A stretch of DNA of 64,000 nt, taken from contig JBLDXI010000073.1 of assembly GCA_047495785.1 (NCBI GenBank), positions 248,001-312,000 on the forward strand. The letters are read 5' to 3'. The notes beneath the pieces were generated by a model that ran no database searches, was not told where the DNA came from, and saw nothing but the letters and a program-made list of their open reading frames with translations. Shown in pieces: positions 20,432 to 31,556 of the stretch (positions are counted from its first letter, which is position 1; each line of letters opens with the position of its first letter). Made by a program: the position numbers and the translations under genes. This DNA is from Lepidodermella squamata (lineage: Eukaryota > Gastrotricha).

Positions 20432-20937
20432 ATTCCCGTTTTTGTTCCAGAATTCAGAATGTATTCTTTTTTTCAAATTACCAAGGGCGACATAAATTTG
20501 TTCTTTATCTTCACTCTGAATTTGATTAATATGTTAGAGAATGCTCGAAGATTGTTTTACTGAGGAATAAATTCAAATTTTGTTATTAGCCATGTGGTTA
20601 ATTGAATTTAGAGGCGACGCAATCTAATAGCCGAAAGTCTTTAGATTACCAGTTTGCCTGAATTGTTTCAGTCCAGCCGTTCAGCGATAATTTCGTGGCA
20701 AAAACAAGGCTAATGGTGTTGCTAGTGCTATTTTTGACCGGGGCGAAAATAGTTTGAGAACCACTGGCATAAAAACTTCACTTCTGAACCGAAGCTGCAT
20801 ACTCACTTAATTGTCGTCCTATTGGCTTCAGACTTCGTGGATTCAAGCGAGCAAAACCTAATCTCACTGTGATTCTTCGTACACTACCTAATTACAGGAA
20901 TTTGGCAGCCCGAAATCGCCCAAATTCTTAACCTATA
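20432..20937. other. 3' flank of the ankyrin exon
   Basis: AATAAATTC at 20566 is a candidate poly(A) signal. No other feature seen. Confidence 0.4.
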
Positions 20938-22032
20938 CAGTGTGGTCTGAAAATAGTAAAGAACGCGCATTTCTTCTAATAATTGCGTTTTCAGATAATG
21001 ATCACGAGGCTAATCAATTTTTTCAATCTATTGATCAGCTTCAATTCAATGGCGCACATCTGATTAGCCAATTTCGAGGAAAGAAATAAAATCAGTCCTT
21101 ATAATTTAAAAATCATAAAAACAAAATTGTAATTTGAAATACGGATTAAGAGAGGAGATGCTATGTTAAAGAGAAGGTTTCTGGTTGCACCTGCATGCTC
21201 AATGAAAGATGACCAAAAATATCAAAGACCTTTCCTATATGTATGAAGTTTTCTCCAAGCACAGCCCTGTAAGCGGAAAAGCAAAAGTTAGACTAACCCT
21301 TACGAAGGAGTCATCGTGCAGGTAGATCTTCGCTAAGCGTGTGTCCCTACCGCCAATGTTGCCGAATTCACAAATATTTCAATGATAAAAAAGGAGATTT
21401 GCAGGTCAGGAAATTTTAACAGCGAAAATTTCTCAGGTTTTCAAACTGTTAATAACAAGTTCAACAATACCTTAAAAAAGCTCTTTAAATTCGTCTTCTA
21501 CAGAAGAATTCCAATTAATTTGAAGTTCAAACCTTTCGTAAATACTTTGACATTTACGTAGAATTAGCTCTTTTTTCCTAGATTCGCGTTTTCACCTTCA
21601 CTACTACCTCACCTCAATCACTAACTAGGACAGGTAATTGAAGGTATGAAAAGGCATATTATTTTTCTTGTCACAAAAATAAGTCCTAATCATTGTATTA
21701 GAACATTTCCCTTTTTCAAATTTTCTTCCGGGCTTGGGTAAGGACTCTTCTCTTACTGCGTGTCTCCTTCACGGATATGCGATTCGGGAACTCTGACCCG
21801 CGTTAGTTTATTGCTTCGATAAACTGGTTTCTGAATTCTTTTTAATGAAGTCAATTTCCATTTAAAATAATCTTTTTGAAAATGGAAAAAGCAGATGATG
21901 GAGAAAATGAACTCCAACTACTGCGTAGCTACAAGGTCATGTGCCCATCACATGATAACCATGATTCAATTTAATTTTCAACTACGATTCGCGAATTTTA
22001 AGTCGCAGCTTTACTAGTTTCAGACCACACTG
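20938..22032. mobile_element. non-autonomous Tc1/mariner-like element, 1.1 kb
   Basis: The ends CAGTGTGGTCTGAAA and complement (TTTCAGACCACACTG) are flanked by TA on both sides (20936-20937, 22033-22034). The interior has no reading frame of note, so it must rely on a transposase made elsewhere. Confidence 0.8.
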
Positions 22033-22037
22033 TATAT

Positions 22038-22233
22038 CGTTAGCGACGTTGAATAACTCGGATTTAGGCTTGTTTACATCCGTTTAAAGGTCACGGGTGA
22101 CAAGAAAAAGCTTCATTTTTTAGCGTGAAAGAAGGGACAAAAACAAAAGACTTTTTACTTGTCACATATCACCTTAAAATGGAAGTAGATAAGCCCAAAT
22201 CCGAGTTATTGAACGTCGCCCTGATTTGCTGGG
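22038..22233. mobile_element. 195-bp fold-back MITE
   Basis: CGTTAGCGACGTTGAATAAC and CGGATTTAGGCTTGTTTACA recur as their complement at 22165-22233 (CCAAATCCGAGTTATTGAAC). A half copy occurs at 47003-47060 and in its duplicate at 57250-57307 (ATCGTTAGCGACGTTGAAAG). Confidence 0.7.
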
Positions 22234-22452
22234 TACCGCGCCGAGCTACAATATAGCCATAGAATTTAATGCCTACTTATGTCTATGCGCTCTTTGAATA
22301 TTATGTTCTACACATAACAATATCTCATCACTATTACAAACAACACGATTTAATCATTATAAACATTTAAACATTGAATAAAGCTGCACGTTAACACACA
22401 CACACACAAAGACGGCTTTGCCTAGATTTTGTTGGCTTTTCTTGAATTGAAA

Positions 22453-25020
22453 ATGCACCACCCAATAGCTTCTATAATCGTCTTCTTTGTGCTGGTATCC
22501 GGCATAGTCGTAGGCCAAGACTATTTCGAATACGTTGCTGTAAACCCTAGAGCAATGGCGGGAATAAAAGGCCCAGGGAGCCATCCAGCAGGACCGAACG
22601 AATACCCGTGGCTGGTCAGTTTCAGTTCCATGCTAAGTTAATTTCAAAGAAAGAGGATGTTTTTCGCAGGTCCACCTTGAGATATACAGAAGCAGCGAAT
22701 CGTCAGCTTCTTATTGCGGAGCTTCCCTAATCTCGAAGCAGTGGCTGATAACAGCTGCTCATTGCGTTTGGGAAGCCGGAGATACCCCTATTTTGTACGT
22801 AAGACTGTTGATTAACCTGTTACAACAAATATTTTGCGTTTGTACAGCATCAAAGCGATGCTAGGTCGCCATAATATCAGTTTGAAGTCTGAAGCGGGCT
22901 CTTACGAATCTGTAGTGTCGCTGCCTCCTTTGGTTCATCCGCTGTACAACGGGAGTCGGAATTTCTATGACTTTGATTTCGCACTCTTGCGACTGACGAC
23001 CCCGGTTCCCAGATTCTCACAGCAGATCAAACCGATTTTTTTACCCGACGCGGTAACCATGTGCCGAGCCAACTCTATCACCGCCAATTCAATCGACGGA
23101 TGTGATTCAGCGGTGGCGGCTGGCTGGGGTCACTTTGCACACAGTATGTTTCGAAGTTTAACATCATCACGGCCTTCTACCTTCCTTATCACTTTCTTGT
23201 ATTTTAGCCAGACTATCTGAGATCCCGAGAAAGCTGGATCTTCATGTTCGATCTTACCAAAACTGCTCGCTGGAGTATTCCCGCGGCCTCTCAGATCCGA
23301 TAACTATGACAGACTCGAAGATGTGTTTAGCCGCTGATGGCAGCGACGTCTGCTTCGGTGATTCTGGCGGTCCTCTCATGTGTTTGCAATCGGGGGTGAC
23401 TTATCTTCTCGGCATAATATCCAACGGCGACGAGACATGCAATGGGTACACTCCTGGAATCTACAGCAGAGTCTGCAAAGTTCTTGATTGGATATCGGAG
23501 AACACTGGTGATGGCAGTCAAACCAGTACACCGAAGCAGTCCTGTTCTGTACCAAGCGTATCCGCAGGATTTGTGACCCGCGTGGATCCAGAAACTTCGG
23601 AAGATACCGGCGAAGTACTAAGGCCTGGAACCGCAGTGGAAAGAGGGGGAGCTGTTAGCGTTAAATGCAACCCCGGTTACTCATATTCCAACTCTGTCAA
23701 TTTTGCCACTTGCCTACCTCCATTCCGACCGGTTATTAATGGAAGGTGTACCCCAGTGGGTAGGTAAGGATAAATAATTATCTGACATTCGCGTCTGGTC
23801 ATCTGTAATACGTGTTGTTGTAGCTGCGGTCCCGTTCCTACAATTCAAAACGGCAGCATATCTTCTGGCCTTGCAAGCATCGGAGCAAACCGAAGCATAT
23901 CATGCAATCTGAATTTTGAGATTCGAGGAAATTCTGTCATTTCGTGCCAAACGAACGTAACCTGGTCACAACCTGGTTTGTGCGTTCCCAGGCGGCGAAG
24001 GACTGTAAGTTTTCCATGAAAACAAGTAAAGCCGGACCAATTTTTTGGATCCCATGTAGACATAAGGAGCTTGCATTAGTTGCGATTTGCGGTTAGCGCT
24101 AAACAGTTGGCCAAGGCACTTCTAAGAACCAAATCTCCTACACTCGACAAATCACAAACTTATGTGTTCAGACTGTTTCCCACTCCGGTTTCCTTAAATT
24201 TTATGCGATCAGTCTCTTGAGGCATTTCAAGCTTTTCTTTTTTCTATTTTAGGTCCGTGAAGTTTACGAGCAGTTGTGGAATGTAACTGCTTTTACAGCC
24301 GACTTGGGGCAGGTGCAGCAACTCGTTGCAGAGATTGACGAATCCACTGGCGGCAAGTTCGACCCGAACTGGCGCAACCCAAAGAATTATGTGTGTCGTG
24401 TCACTATTAAAAATGGCACCCTACTGCACAGCGTTGCGTGCAATCAGATGCAATCAGACCAGCGACTGCAAATAACCCAGCTGTTCGTCGAGCGTGGAGC
24501 TGATGTTAATTCAAAGGAGGATTACTATGACAGGACAGCGTTGATGCATGCGGCTGGGGATGGGCGCGTCGAAGTAGTCCGACTGTTGCTGGATCGCAAC
24601 GCTGACATTGAGGCGAAGGATAAAATTGGCTGGAGTGCGTTGATGCTTGCAGCTTATAATGGGCGAGCCGAAGTAGTCCCAGTGTTGCTGGATCGCAACG
24701 CTGACATTGAGGCCAAGAGTAGCTATGGCTGGACGGCGTTGATGCTTGCGGCCGAGTCAGGGCAAGTCGAAGTAGTTCGACTGCTGCTGGATCGCAACGC
24801 TGACATCGAGGCCAGGGATGACCGTGCCCGGACGGCGCTGATGCATGCGGCAATGACAGGGCATGTCGAAGCAGTTCGACTGTTGCTGGATAGAGGTGCA
24901 AATAAGAATGCTAGAGATTCATTAGGAAAAACAGCTCTCGATATCGCAATTTGCGATACTACAATTGTTGCTGATTTGCTGAAGACGCGAGGAGCAAGTG
25001 GATCAAAGTCATCCTGCTGA
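22453..25020 (+). CDS. trypsin - CCP - CCP - ankyrin-repeat fusion protein, 695 aa (paralog 2)
   Basis: Six exons: 22453-22614, 22670-22794, 22848-23143, 23208-23763, 23824-24004 and 24253-25020. Every junction is GT-AG with matching phase, and the joined length is exactly 696 codons. Residues 1-22 are a signal peptide. The S1 protease domain has His85 (ITAAHC), Asp139 (DFDFALL) and Ser247 (CFGDSGGPL), with Asp241 in the pocket predicting trypsin-like specificity. The zymogen site is odd: MAG/IKGPGS lacks the usual Lys/Arg. CCP module 1 spans Cys307-Cys375 and module 2 Cys381-Cys433, each with four cysteines. A basic VPRRRRT run (436-439) ends that exon. The last exon (441-695) holds six ankyrin repeats (TALMHAAGDGRVEVVRLLL type). 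No transmembrane helix separates them, so ankyrin repeats would be exported. Secreted S1/CCP proteases act in extracellular cascades; the ankyrin role here is unknown. Confidence 0.8.
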
Positions 25021-25503
25021 CAGTAATAAGCGGTTATATCGTGCTAATGTACTCTCGTCAATTATTTCCACATGTTTCTCACTGCTCTCGATAACTACGC
25101 TGATGAGCAAGGATACATTTTACTAGCACGCGCCTCATGTTCCATAGTATTATTAGAGGGTTATTTTGTCGAGTTATTATGTGTATTTTGTTATTTGGAA
25201 AGAGGACAACAGTAAGGGAATTCTCCATGGTTTGTCATAGAGTAATCCTATTCCCACATGCGCATGACTCTCCTAGGCTCCACAGATGGGTGCTTTTGGT
25301 ACACAGGGGTTACTTTGGGATTATCATTTTGAAAAAATAAAACAACTTGAAATTTCACGAAAATGATCCTTCGTTTAAAAAGAAAATCACTTTTCATTCT
25401 GTGACGGTGTTACCTGCGGCAACACCTTGGTACAAAATAATAAATAATATTCAAAATCAAATTGTACATTTATGGGTATTACAATAATCCAAATTATGAT
25501 TTT
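25021..25503. other. 3' flank of the fusion gene
   Basis: AAAAAATAAAACAAC at 25331 is a possible poly(A) region. The 67-aa frame at 25137 is not supported by anything else. Confidence 0.35.
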
Positions 25504-26599
25504 ATATCGGTATTGCGGCATAATAACTGCCTTTGATTGACCATACATTTTATTATATTATATTGCGCGCGCTAACATTTGTGCTATTATGCGCTGCGCC
25601 AAAGCGCGCGTTCTGTTCATGAATATACTACGCACACATAAGAGTACTACCGTACCACTTTTTTACTTCGAGCCCTAACGAATTTGGTTTAGTTTTATTG
25701 AAATATTTTTAGATTTTCGTGTATGATGCTGGTATTTTATCAGACCATCGTATGCCATAGCCCTTCATTAAAAGTCGGCCTGAGATTCGCTCATTTTCTG
25801 CTGGCTGGTTTTTTCGGAAAACCAGTTTTTTGAGGGAAAACCTGACTTGGCTTGATGCTCGCATCCGTCTTTGAGCAGCTAATTAATTAGTATTTCATCT
25901 TAGGATGAAAGTTCACTCATGTTGGAAGGATAAATGGCACTGAATGGACCAATTAACGCTGAGATGACATCGTTCCAATCGATGACCTGTTCTCCTCCTC
26001 AAAAAATGATTGAAATTCAAGTTTGTCGGTAATTGCTAATGAATCGGTGTAATATGTTAATTTCGTGGATGATTACGCAATTTTTCCACTTAGGATCGAA
26101 GTCGAGGGCCAGACGATTGATTATGTTGGGTTATAAAGAAATTCTTGTGGCTAGGTTTTTTACAATCGCCACATAATTCTATAAAACAGGAGAAATTTTT
26201 ACACATTCGACGGCATTTTCTGTTCATTCGGAAGAATTTAGCCAGCAATTGTTAATGATCAACTCTTAGTTCCATTTGACAGGTCCTTGGCACTGATATT
26301 CAGTGGAAGAATGTAGTAGTCATCCACGAAATCACTTAGCTACACCGATTCCAACTTGAATACTGAAAATCTTGCCTTACTGTCTTTATTCATCGAGGAA
26401 CATGAACCATAGGTTAAAACTATGTCATTTTCTCGTCCATTGCTCTCTTCAGTGCCTGTCATCTTTTCAATAAGCTGAATTTTCATTCAAATATGAAATA
26501 GTAATAATTTAGCGGCTGAAAGACGAATTCGAACATCGCGTGGAGTCAAAACTTTCGTATAAACTCTCGCTTTAAGAAAAATCTAGCCTGTAAAATCTA

Positions 26600-26910
26600 G
26601 AAATTCTTTGTAAACCAGTTGAACCAGGCCCCAGCCATTCAAAATTCTGAAGAAAATAACTATATAATCCTCGAAATTAAAAAGATATTAATTGAAAACC
26701 CCGCAAATCTGGCCAAAAGCCCAAATTTTCCTACAAAATCTCGCGGAAAGAAAAAACCAACCAGTGAAACGCAGCAGTTTTTCCTCAACCAGTTGAAACA
26801 GACCCTAACCATTCAGAATTCTGAAAAAAATAAATACATCACCCTCGTATTTAAAAAGATATTTGATGAAAAACGCGCCAAATTGGCTATAATACTCGAA
26901 TTTCACGATA
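26600..26910. repeat. two-unit tandem repeat, about 165 bp each
   Basis: CCAGTTGAACCAGGCC, CCATTCAAAATTCTGAAG and TTAAAAAGATATT recur about 160 bp later as CCAGTTGAAACAGACC, CCATTCAGAATTCTGAAA and TTAAAAAGATATT. A single open frame (26619-26981) spans both, but the repetition explains it better than a gene. Confidence 0.6.
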
Positions 26911-28479
26911 AACGCGATATGGTAGAACTCGTGTGTGCGCAAAACAGCGTACCTATAATACGTACATTACGTCTGATATAATAGGAGAAAACCCACGCGA
27001 TTTTTGCTGATGGCTGCGTATGTATCCATATAAATAAGGCGGCGTTGCGGTTTTTATCGCGTTTTCCCATCATTTTCAATTTCGACAAAACCATTGATGA
27101 GATAATTGAGAATTACTACGAATTCTTTTAAATTCTATTGAGCATCTTTGCTTGCGATGCGAGTGTAGAAGCGCTTCCCATAATTATTCAAATCCAAGCC
27201 CATTCGTGAATTGCATTTGCGCAGTGCTCCTCAAACCCGGTTTTTACGGCCGGATGCGGCCGGAAAGATTTTCTCGAATGGTGGCTGGAATGCGGCTGGC
27301 TACCCCGTTTCCTTCGATCATGACGCGAAAATCAGCCTATTCTAGAATATTTTCAGCAAATATTCCTGTGAAATACCGTTAGTCCAAGCTCGATTTGCTC
27401 GCGAATAAAAGCCGCCTCTGGTTTCGTGGGTCCAATTTGCAAGTATTGAGCACTTTTTCTCATCTTAGTTTAATTAGTAAAGCGAAACGGCAAAACAAAT
27501 TGCGTGAATTAAATTAAAGACCGCGGGAGCCATGCGGAGTTATCATTCGCGGGTCAGAACTGTGCTAAGCTAGTAGGATCACTTAGGAAGGAGTCGTTTT
27601 TGTTGACTCAAGTTGTGGCAAATCGTCGGTTTAGGTAGTTGAAGTTTGCTTCTAAGGCCTCTGTTAATTAACTGCCTTCACTAAGCGCATAGAACTCTTG
27701 CGGAAGAAAATTCGTCATGTAAAAAAGTGGCTTGCAGCTAAAAACTAAATTTGCAGCCGATGAAAGGGAATTGCCAATGCCTGTGCGGCCGGAGAAGGGC
27801 CAGTTCGAAACTGCGGCTGAAGCAAGGCTTTCCAGCCGCCAAAACTGCCAGGGGTGAAAAAGTTTGCGGAGCACTGCATTATCGTCCCATTTAATATATA
27901 ATATAGTTGCCAGTAACAAACTGCGAGGTGAACATTCATGTTTTATAACAATTGACTGCTACAAATGGCTCTCCTGAGTCCAACAGCAAGCTTACAGCAA
28001 GCAAGAAACGAATGACGGTGCGCGGACTTGCTAGCGGACTGATTTATCCCCTGATTTATCCGCGTCGTAGAGGAATTGGTTTGCAGGAAACAGGGTTGGT
28101 CATCGAAAACATAGGTCAGCTTCCGTCAAATTCACTTTGCAGTCGCTTGAAGCTTTGCAAAAAGCTGTATCCGAAATAAAAGATTCAAAAGCTGAAAGAA
28201 TTGTTAATTGCCGCTATGAATCCCTACCTCTAGAACAGGCACTAGACAAAAATATACTGATATATTCAAGGCCATAGAATGTTTGAAATTGGGGGAAATT
28301 CTAACCTTCATTATGAAAGAAAATCAAGACTTATTTCACAAAATAAATTAGATATTCGGATTCAGCGTGAAAGGTTGAGCTAGGTAGTATGTTTTAGCTA
28401 CATGCAGAGCCCCAAATGAAATGCAGAGCTTTGGTTTTGATTTAATTTGATTTACGGCTTAAATCACGAACCTCCTTCA

Positions 28480-28840
28480 ATCAATCAAAACCAATCAATG
28501 TCCCAATTTTCCAGGACTAAATCAATCAAATCAAATCATCGATAACCATAAATCACAATGAATCGGAATTTTCAGGGAGCTGGGGTCTTCGAAGTTTAAA
28601 GAAATGAATAAAATAACGCGAATTTGAAATAACCGTCCCTTTCCAGTGCAAATTTTCATCAAAAAGTAGTAGAAATCTTGGTTTCGCGATATCAAATTTT
28701 TTGATTGCATCACCAAGGCTAAATCAAAATCAATCAAATTAAAATGCTTCCCCGCGTAAATCAATCATTTTAAATCTAAATCAGTGAAAATAGGGTCTAA
28801 ATCAAATCAAACCAAATCAAATCAAATCAAATCCAAAGCA
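28480..28840. repeat. AAATC-rich simple-sequence region
   Basis: Dense AATCAATCAAATC and AAATCAAATC words, with the cleanest tract at 28797-28835. The complementary GATTT-rich type recurs at 46565-46680, 47050-47130, their duplicates, and the last bases of the window. Confidence 0.65.
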
Positions 28841-29954
28841 CTGATGAAATGGGGAATAAATTGCGGGAAAAAATATGTTTGTTAGCGTGCACGCCTGTGT
28901 GTTTGTGTGGGCTTTTCAGCTTCATTTTATCATTTTCATTTTCTCTAAATCAAGATTTAGACGAGAAAATTCAAACTTGAAACTTATTTCCAATTTTTAC
29001 GGTGGATGATGCAGAACATCTTATGAGACTACCTAAAAGTTAAAATTGCAACCAAGCCTCCTCGATTTTCCCCTGCCTTGGTACCAGTCTTTCAGATTTC
29101 TTGAATGCAAGAAATTGTATACCACGTTACAACATCAGCATGGTTCCAAACATTTAAAATTAATTCCAAGCTTAGTTCAAGATGAACTAAGGGAAATGTG
29201 AAAAAGGTTTAAAGCGCAACTTTTATTGCATGTTGCAGATAGAAAACAGGTCCGAGGTTTATAGAGGACGGAGTGATCAGAGTTAGTGGAAAATCTTTAC
29301 TCGCTTTTCGCTTTCGGTAAAAACTGCAAACAAAATTGTTTCATCCCCCGGCATCCAAGATCACACTCTACTGAGGAGATCTATCTGATACAATGATGAG
29401 TGACCAGTATCTCATTGTGATTTTCGGTTTTCAGGCTGTATCTCAATCTATTTCTCGAGATTTTATTGAATTTGATTTTATTGTCTTACTACTTTAATTG
29501 GCTAGAATGTCAGTATATCAACGGGTTGTCTACATTAGCCGCTTTTTGCCGTATTGTTTCCCCTTTTCGTCGGTGGTGACTGTTATAACAAAATTAAAAC
29601 TACAGTTTTAAATTTTCACTGATTTGGCGTTTTCCCCACTTAATCCGCTCCAACAAAAAGAAAAAAATAATTTCTGGCAATTAAGCTAATAAGCGTAGCT
29701 GTGTTGCTGGTTTATGCTTGTTTATATAAAACAGAAAGCGCGTATTGGGGCATTTGCGCGCATAATAGCAGAAATGTTAGCGCGCGCAATATAATACAGT
29801 AAAATGTATGGTCAATCAAAAGCAGTTATTATGCCGCAATACCGATATTGAAAGGAAGTAGATTAAAATATCCTTCTTTGTCCGTCTTCTACTTTGTGTC
29901 TTAACTTCTTTCACTTTGCCTTACCTGCCTACCCCCGGTCTACCTGTGTAACCA

Positions 29955-30745
29955 GGTGCCTCTGGCTGTGACTTGGATGCCTATGCTGATGACCTGACGG
30001 TTGTCGGTTCTGGTTCTGGTGCCTCGTTCCCCGAAGCTGCGATGTGTGCTCAGGCGGAAGTCGATCGCGTCGCCGCTTGGGCCTGCCTGTGGCTGCAGCA
30101 ATACAACGCCGCCAAGAGTGAGGTTGTCGCATTCTCCCGTCGTCCCCCCGGTGTGAGGCTCGTGCTTGGAGGCACTGTCATCCCGCAAGTCTCTGTACTT
30201 CGAATGCTGGGCATTCTGTTCGATGAGAAGTTGACCTGGAAGCCCCATATCGACCATGTGCTCCATCGCTGTGGGAAAAATCTGTCGTGGTTCCGCTCGG
30301 TTGTTAGCCGGCCAGGGCTGTCTTTCCGATGGCGCCGCACCGCCTACCTGGCGCTCGTCCGTTCCATCGCCACCTTCGGCTTCGTTTCCTTTGCGTCTGC
30401 TGCGAAGACACAGCTCCGCCGCCTAGACGTGCTTCAGAATAACTGTCTGCGCGCCATTCTCCATGCCCGTCTCGATGATCGTGTTCGTGTTAGTGCGCTG
30501 GAGCAGCGCTGTCGCCTGCCCAGTCTGTCCTCGCACTTACAAGCCGTCCAATTCCTTCTCAACGCTCGCCTGCCGCCCGGCCCGCTCCCTGTCCCACAAT
30601 GTTAGTATCTCTCCTCTTTCTTCTTCCCCTTCCAGCTTATTTCCTTGTTTCTTCTTCTCCCGTCCTCTACCTTCCGTCTCTGCTGTCCTACCACTAATCA
30701 CTAGTCTTCTGTCTTCTGCTGTGTCTGATAATTCCGCTCCTTGTG
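29955..30745 (+). pseudogene. non-LTR retrotransposon 3' fragment (reverse transcriptase C-terminal half)
   Basis: The frame from about 29955 to 30605 begins at RT motif C (AYADDLTVV, the polymerase active site). It continues through the thumb region typical of the Jockey/I/R1 group (RMLGILFDEKLTWKPHID, LVRSIATFGFVSFAS, RRLDVLQNNCLRAILHAR). Palm motifs A and B and everything upstream are missing. After the stop, 140 bp of pyrimidine-rich sequence looks like 3' UTR. It begins roughly 40 codons downstream of where the RT frames at 43638 and 53885 stop, and it may belong to a related family. Confidence 0.8.
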
Positions 30746-30754
30746 TAGTATGGA

Positions 30755-31112
30755 TAATAGCAGTATGGATTCGAAACTAGCGGAAAATTCATCTGATCGA
30801 GGCAAAAAATAGGGTTTTATATAAAAATTGCCTCACTGCCTAACTTTAAGATCCAAGTCGAAAAAAGTCATTGATTGAAAAATGCTTCATAAAATGGCAG
30901 CAATGCTATGATTCATCGCAATTTTGCATATTCATGACACTTTAAGCTGATGCCTGAAAAAATATTGGTAAAACTGGAAATGCATAAAATTAAGAAGCCT
31001 TGTTGTTATTGCTCAAACCCTATTTTTTGCATCACTCACAAAAATCGTATTTTTTGCCTCTATCAGATGAATTTTCCGCTGGTTTCGAGTCCATACTGCT
31101 ATTAGTCCCAAG
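30755..31112. mobile_element. fold-back MITE, second copy of the 9762 family
   Basis: AATAGCAGTATGGATTCGAA and ACTAGCGG at the left pair with CCGCTGGTTTCGAGTCC and ATACTGCTATTAGTCCCAAG at the right. GATCGAGGCAAAAAAT pairs with ATTTTTTGCCTCTATCAG. It immediately follows the retrotransposon fragment. Confidence 0.8.
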
Positions 31113-31189
31113 CCTAAAATTGGCTATTTACAGTCGTCACTTTTATTTTAGTTCGCTCCGTTTTCTTCCTATTGTCACATTGTTATTTG

Positions 31190-31395
31190 GCTCAAATAAG
31201 AGCTCTTACGCCACGTGCCACGTCTCAAATGCTTGAAACTAAGAAAAATGTCAAATTTGCCGTTTTTGGAAAGATATTTGAAAAGCTGGCTAGACGCGGC
31301 AATGTTCTTAGTCATAGATTGCGCCAGATCCATTTGCAATGCTGGATTTCTAAGGGTACTGTTTTGGCGCGGTTTCCGAGACGCTTCCAAGATGA
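31190..31395. repeat. dispersed repeat shared with 62845-63000
   Basis: AAGAAAAATGTCAAATTTGC, GTCATAGATTGCGCCAGATC and CCATTTGCAATGCTGG occur in order with a diverged copy at 62845-63000. Overlapping short frames on both strands carry no recognisable domain. An AATAATAAT-type tract follows at 31460-31515. Confidence 0.5.
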
Positions 31396-31556
31396 GCTGC
31401 ATCTTTGAAGATGAATTCAGATGATGTGACGACAGCATCTGCTCAAAATCATAAGTATCATAAGAAATAATAATAAAGAGACATAATAATAATAATAAAA
31501 AGAGATAATATAATAAAGAGACTCACTCAGACGCCTTTATTGACGATTTGTGAATA

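Larger units (their letters stand above)
25504..29848. mobile_element. 4.3-kb element with about 100-bp terminal inverted repeats
   Basis: ATATCGGTATTGCGGCATAA, TTGATTGACCATACATTTTA and TTGCGCGCGCTAACATTT at 25504-25610 recur inverted and in order at 29742-29848. The interior has no recognisable transposase. It contains a 165-bp tandem pair (26600-26910), a GGCCGG-rich inverted pair (27218-27300 with 27780-27860) and AAATC-rich sequence (28480-28840). It is probably a non-autonomous or decayed element with nested repeats. Confidence 0.65.

Noticed and set aside
26619-26981. 120-aa protein gene
   Set aside because: The frame is a by-product of a two-unit tandem repeat and lacks any recognised domain.
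28480-28840. Satellite or centromeric array
   Set aside because: AAATC words are degenerate and only tens of bases are clean; similar tracts are scattered elsewhere.
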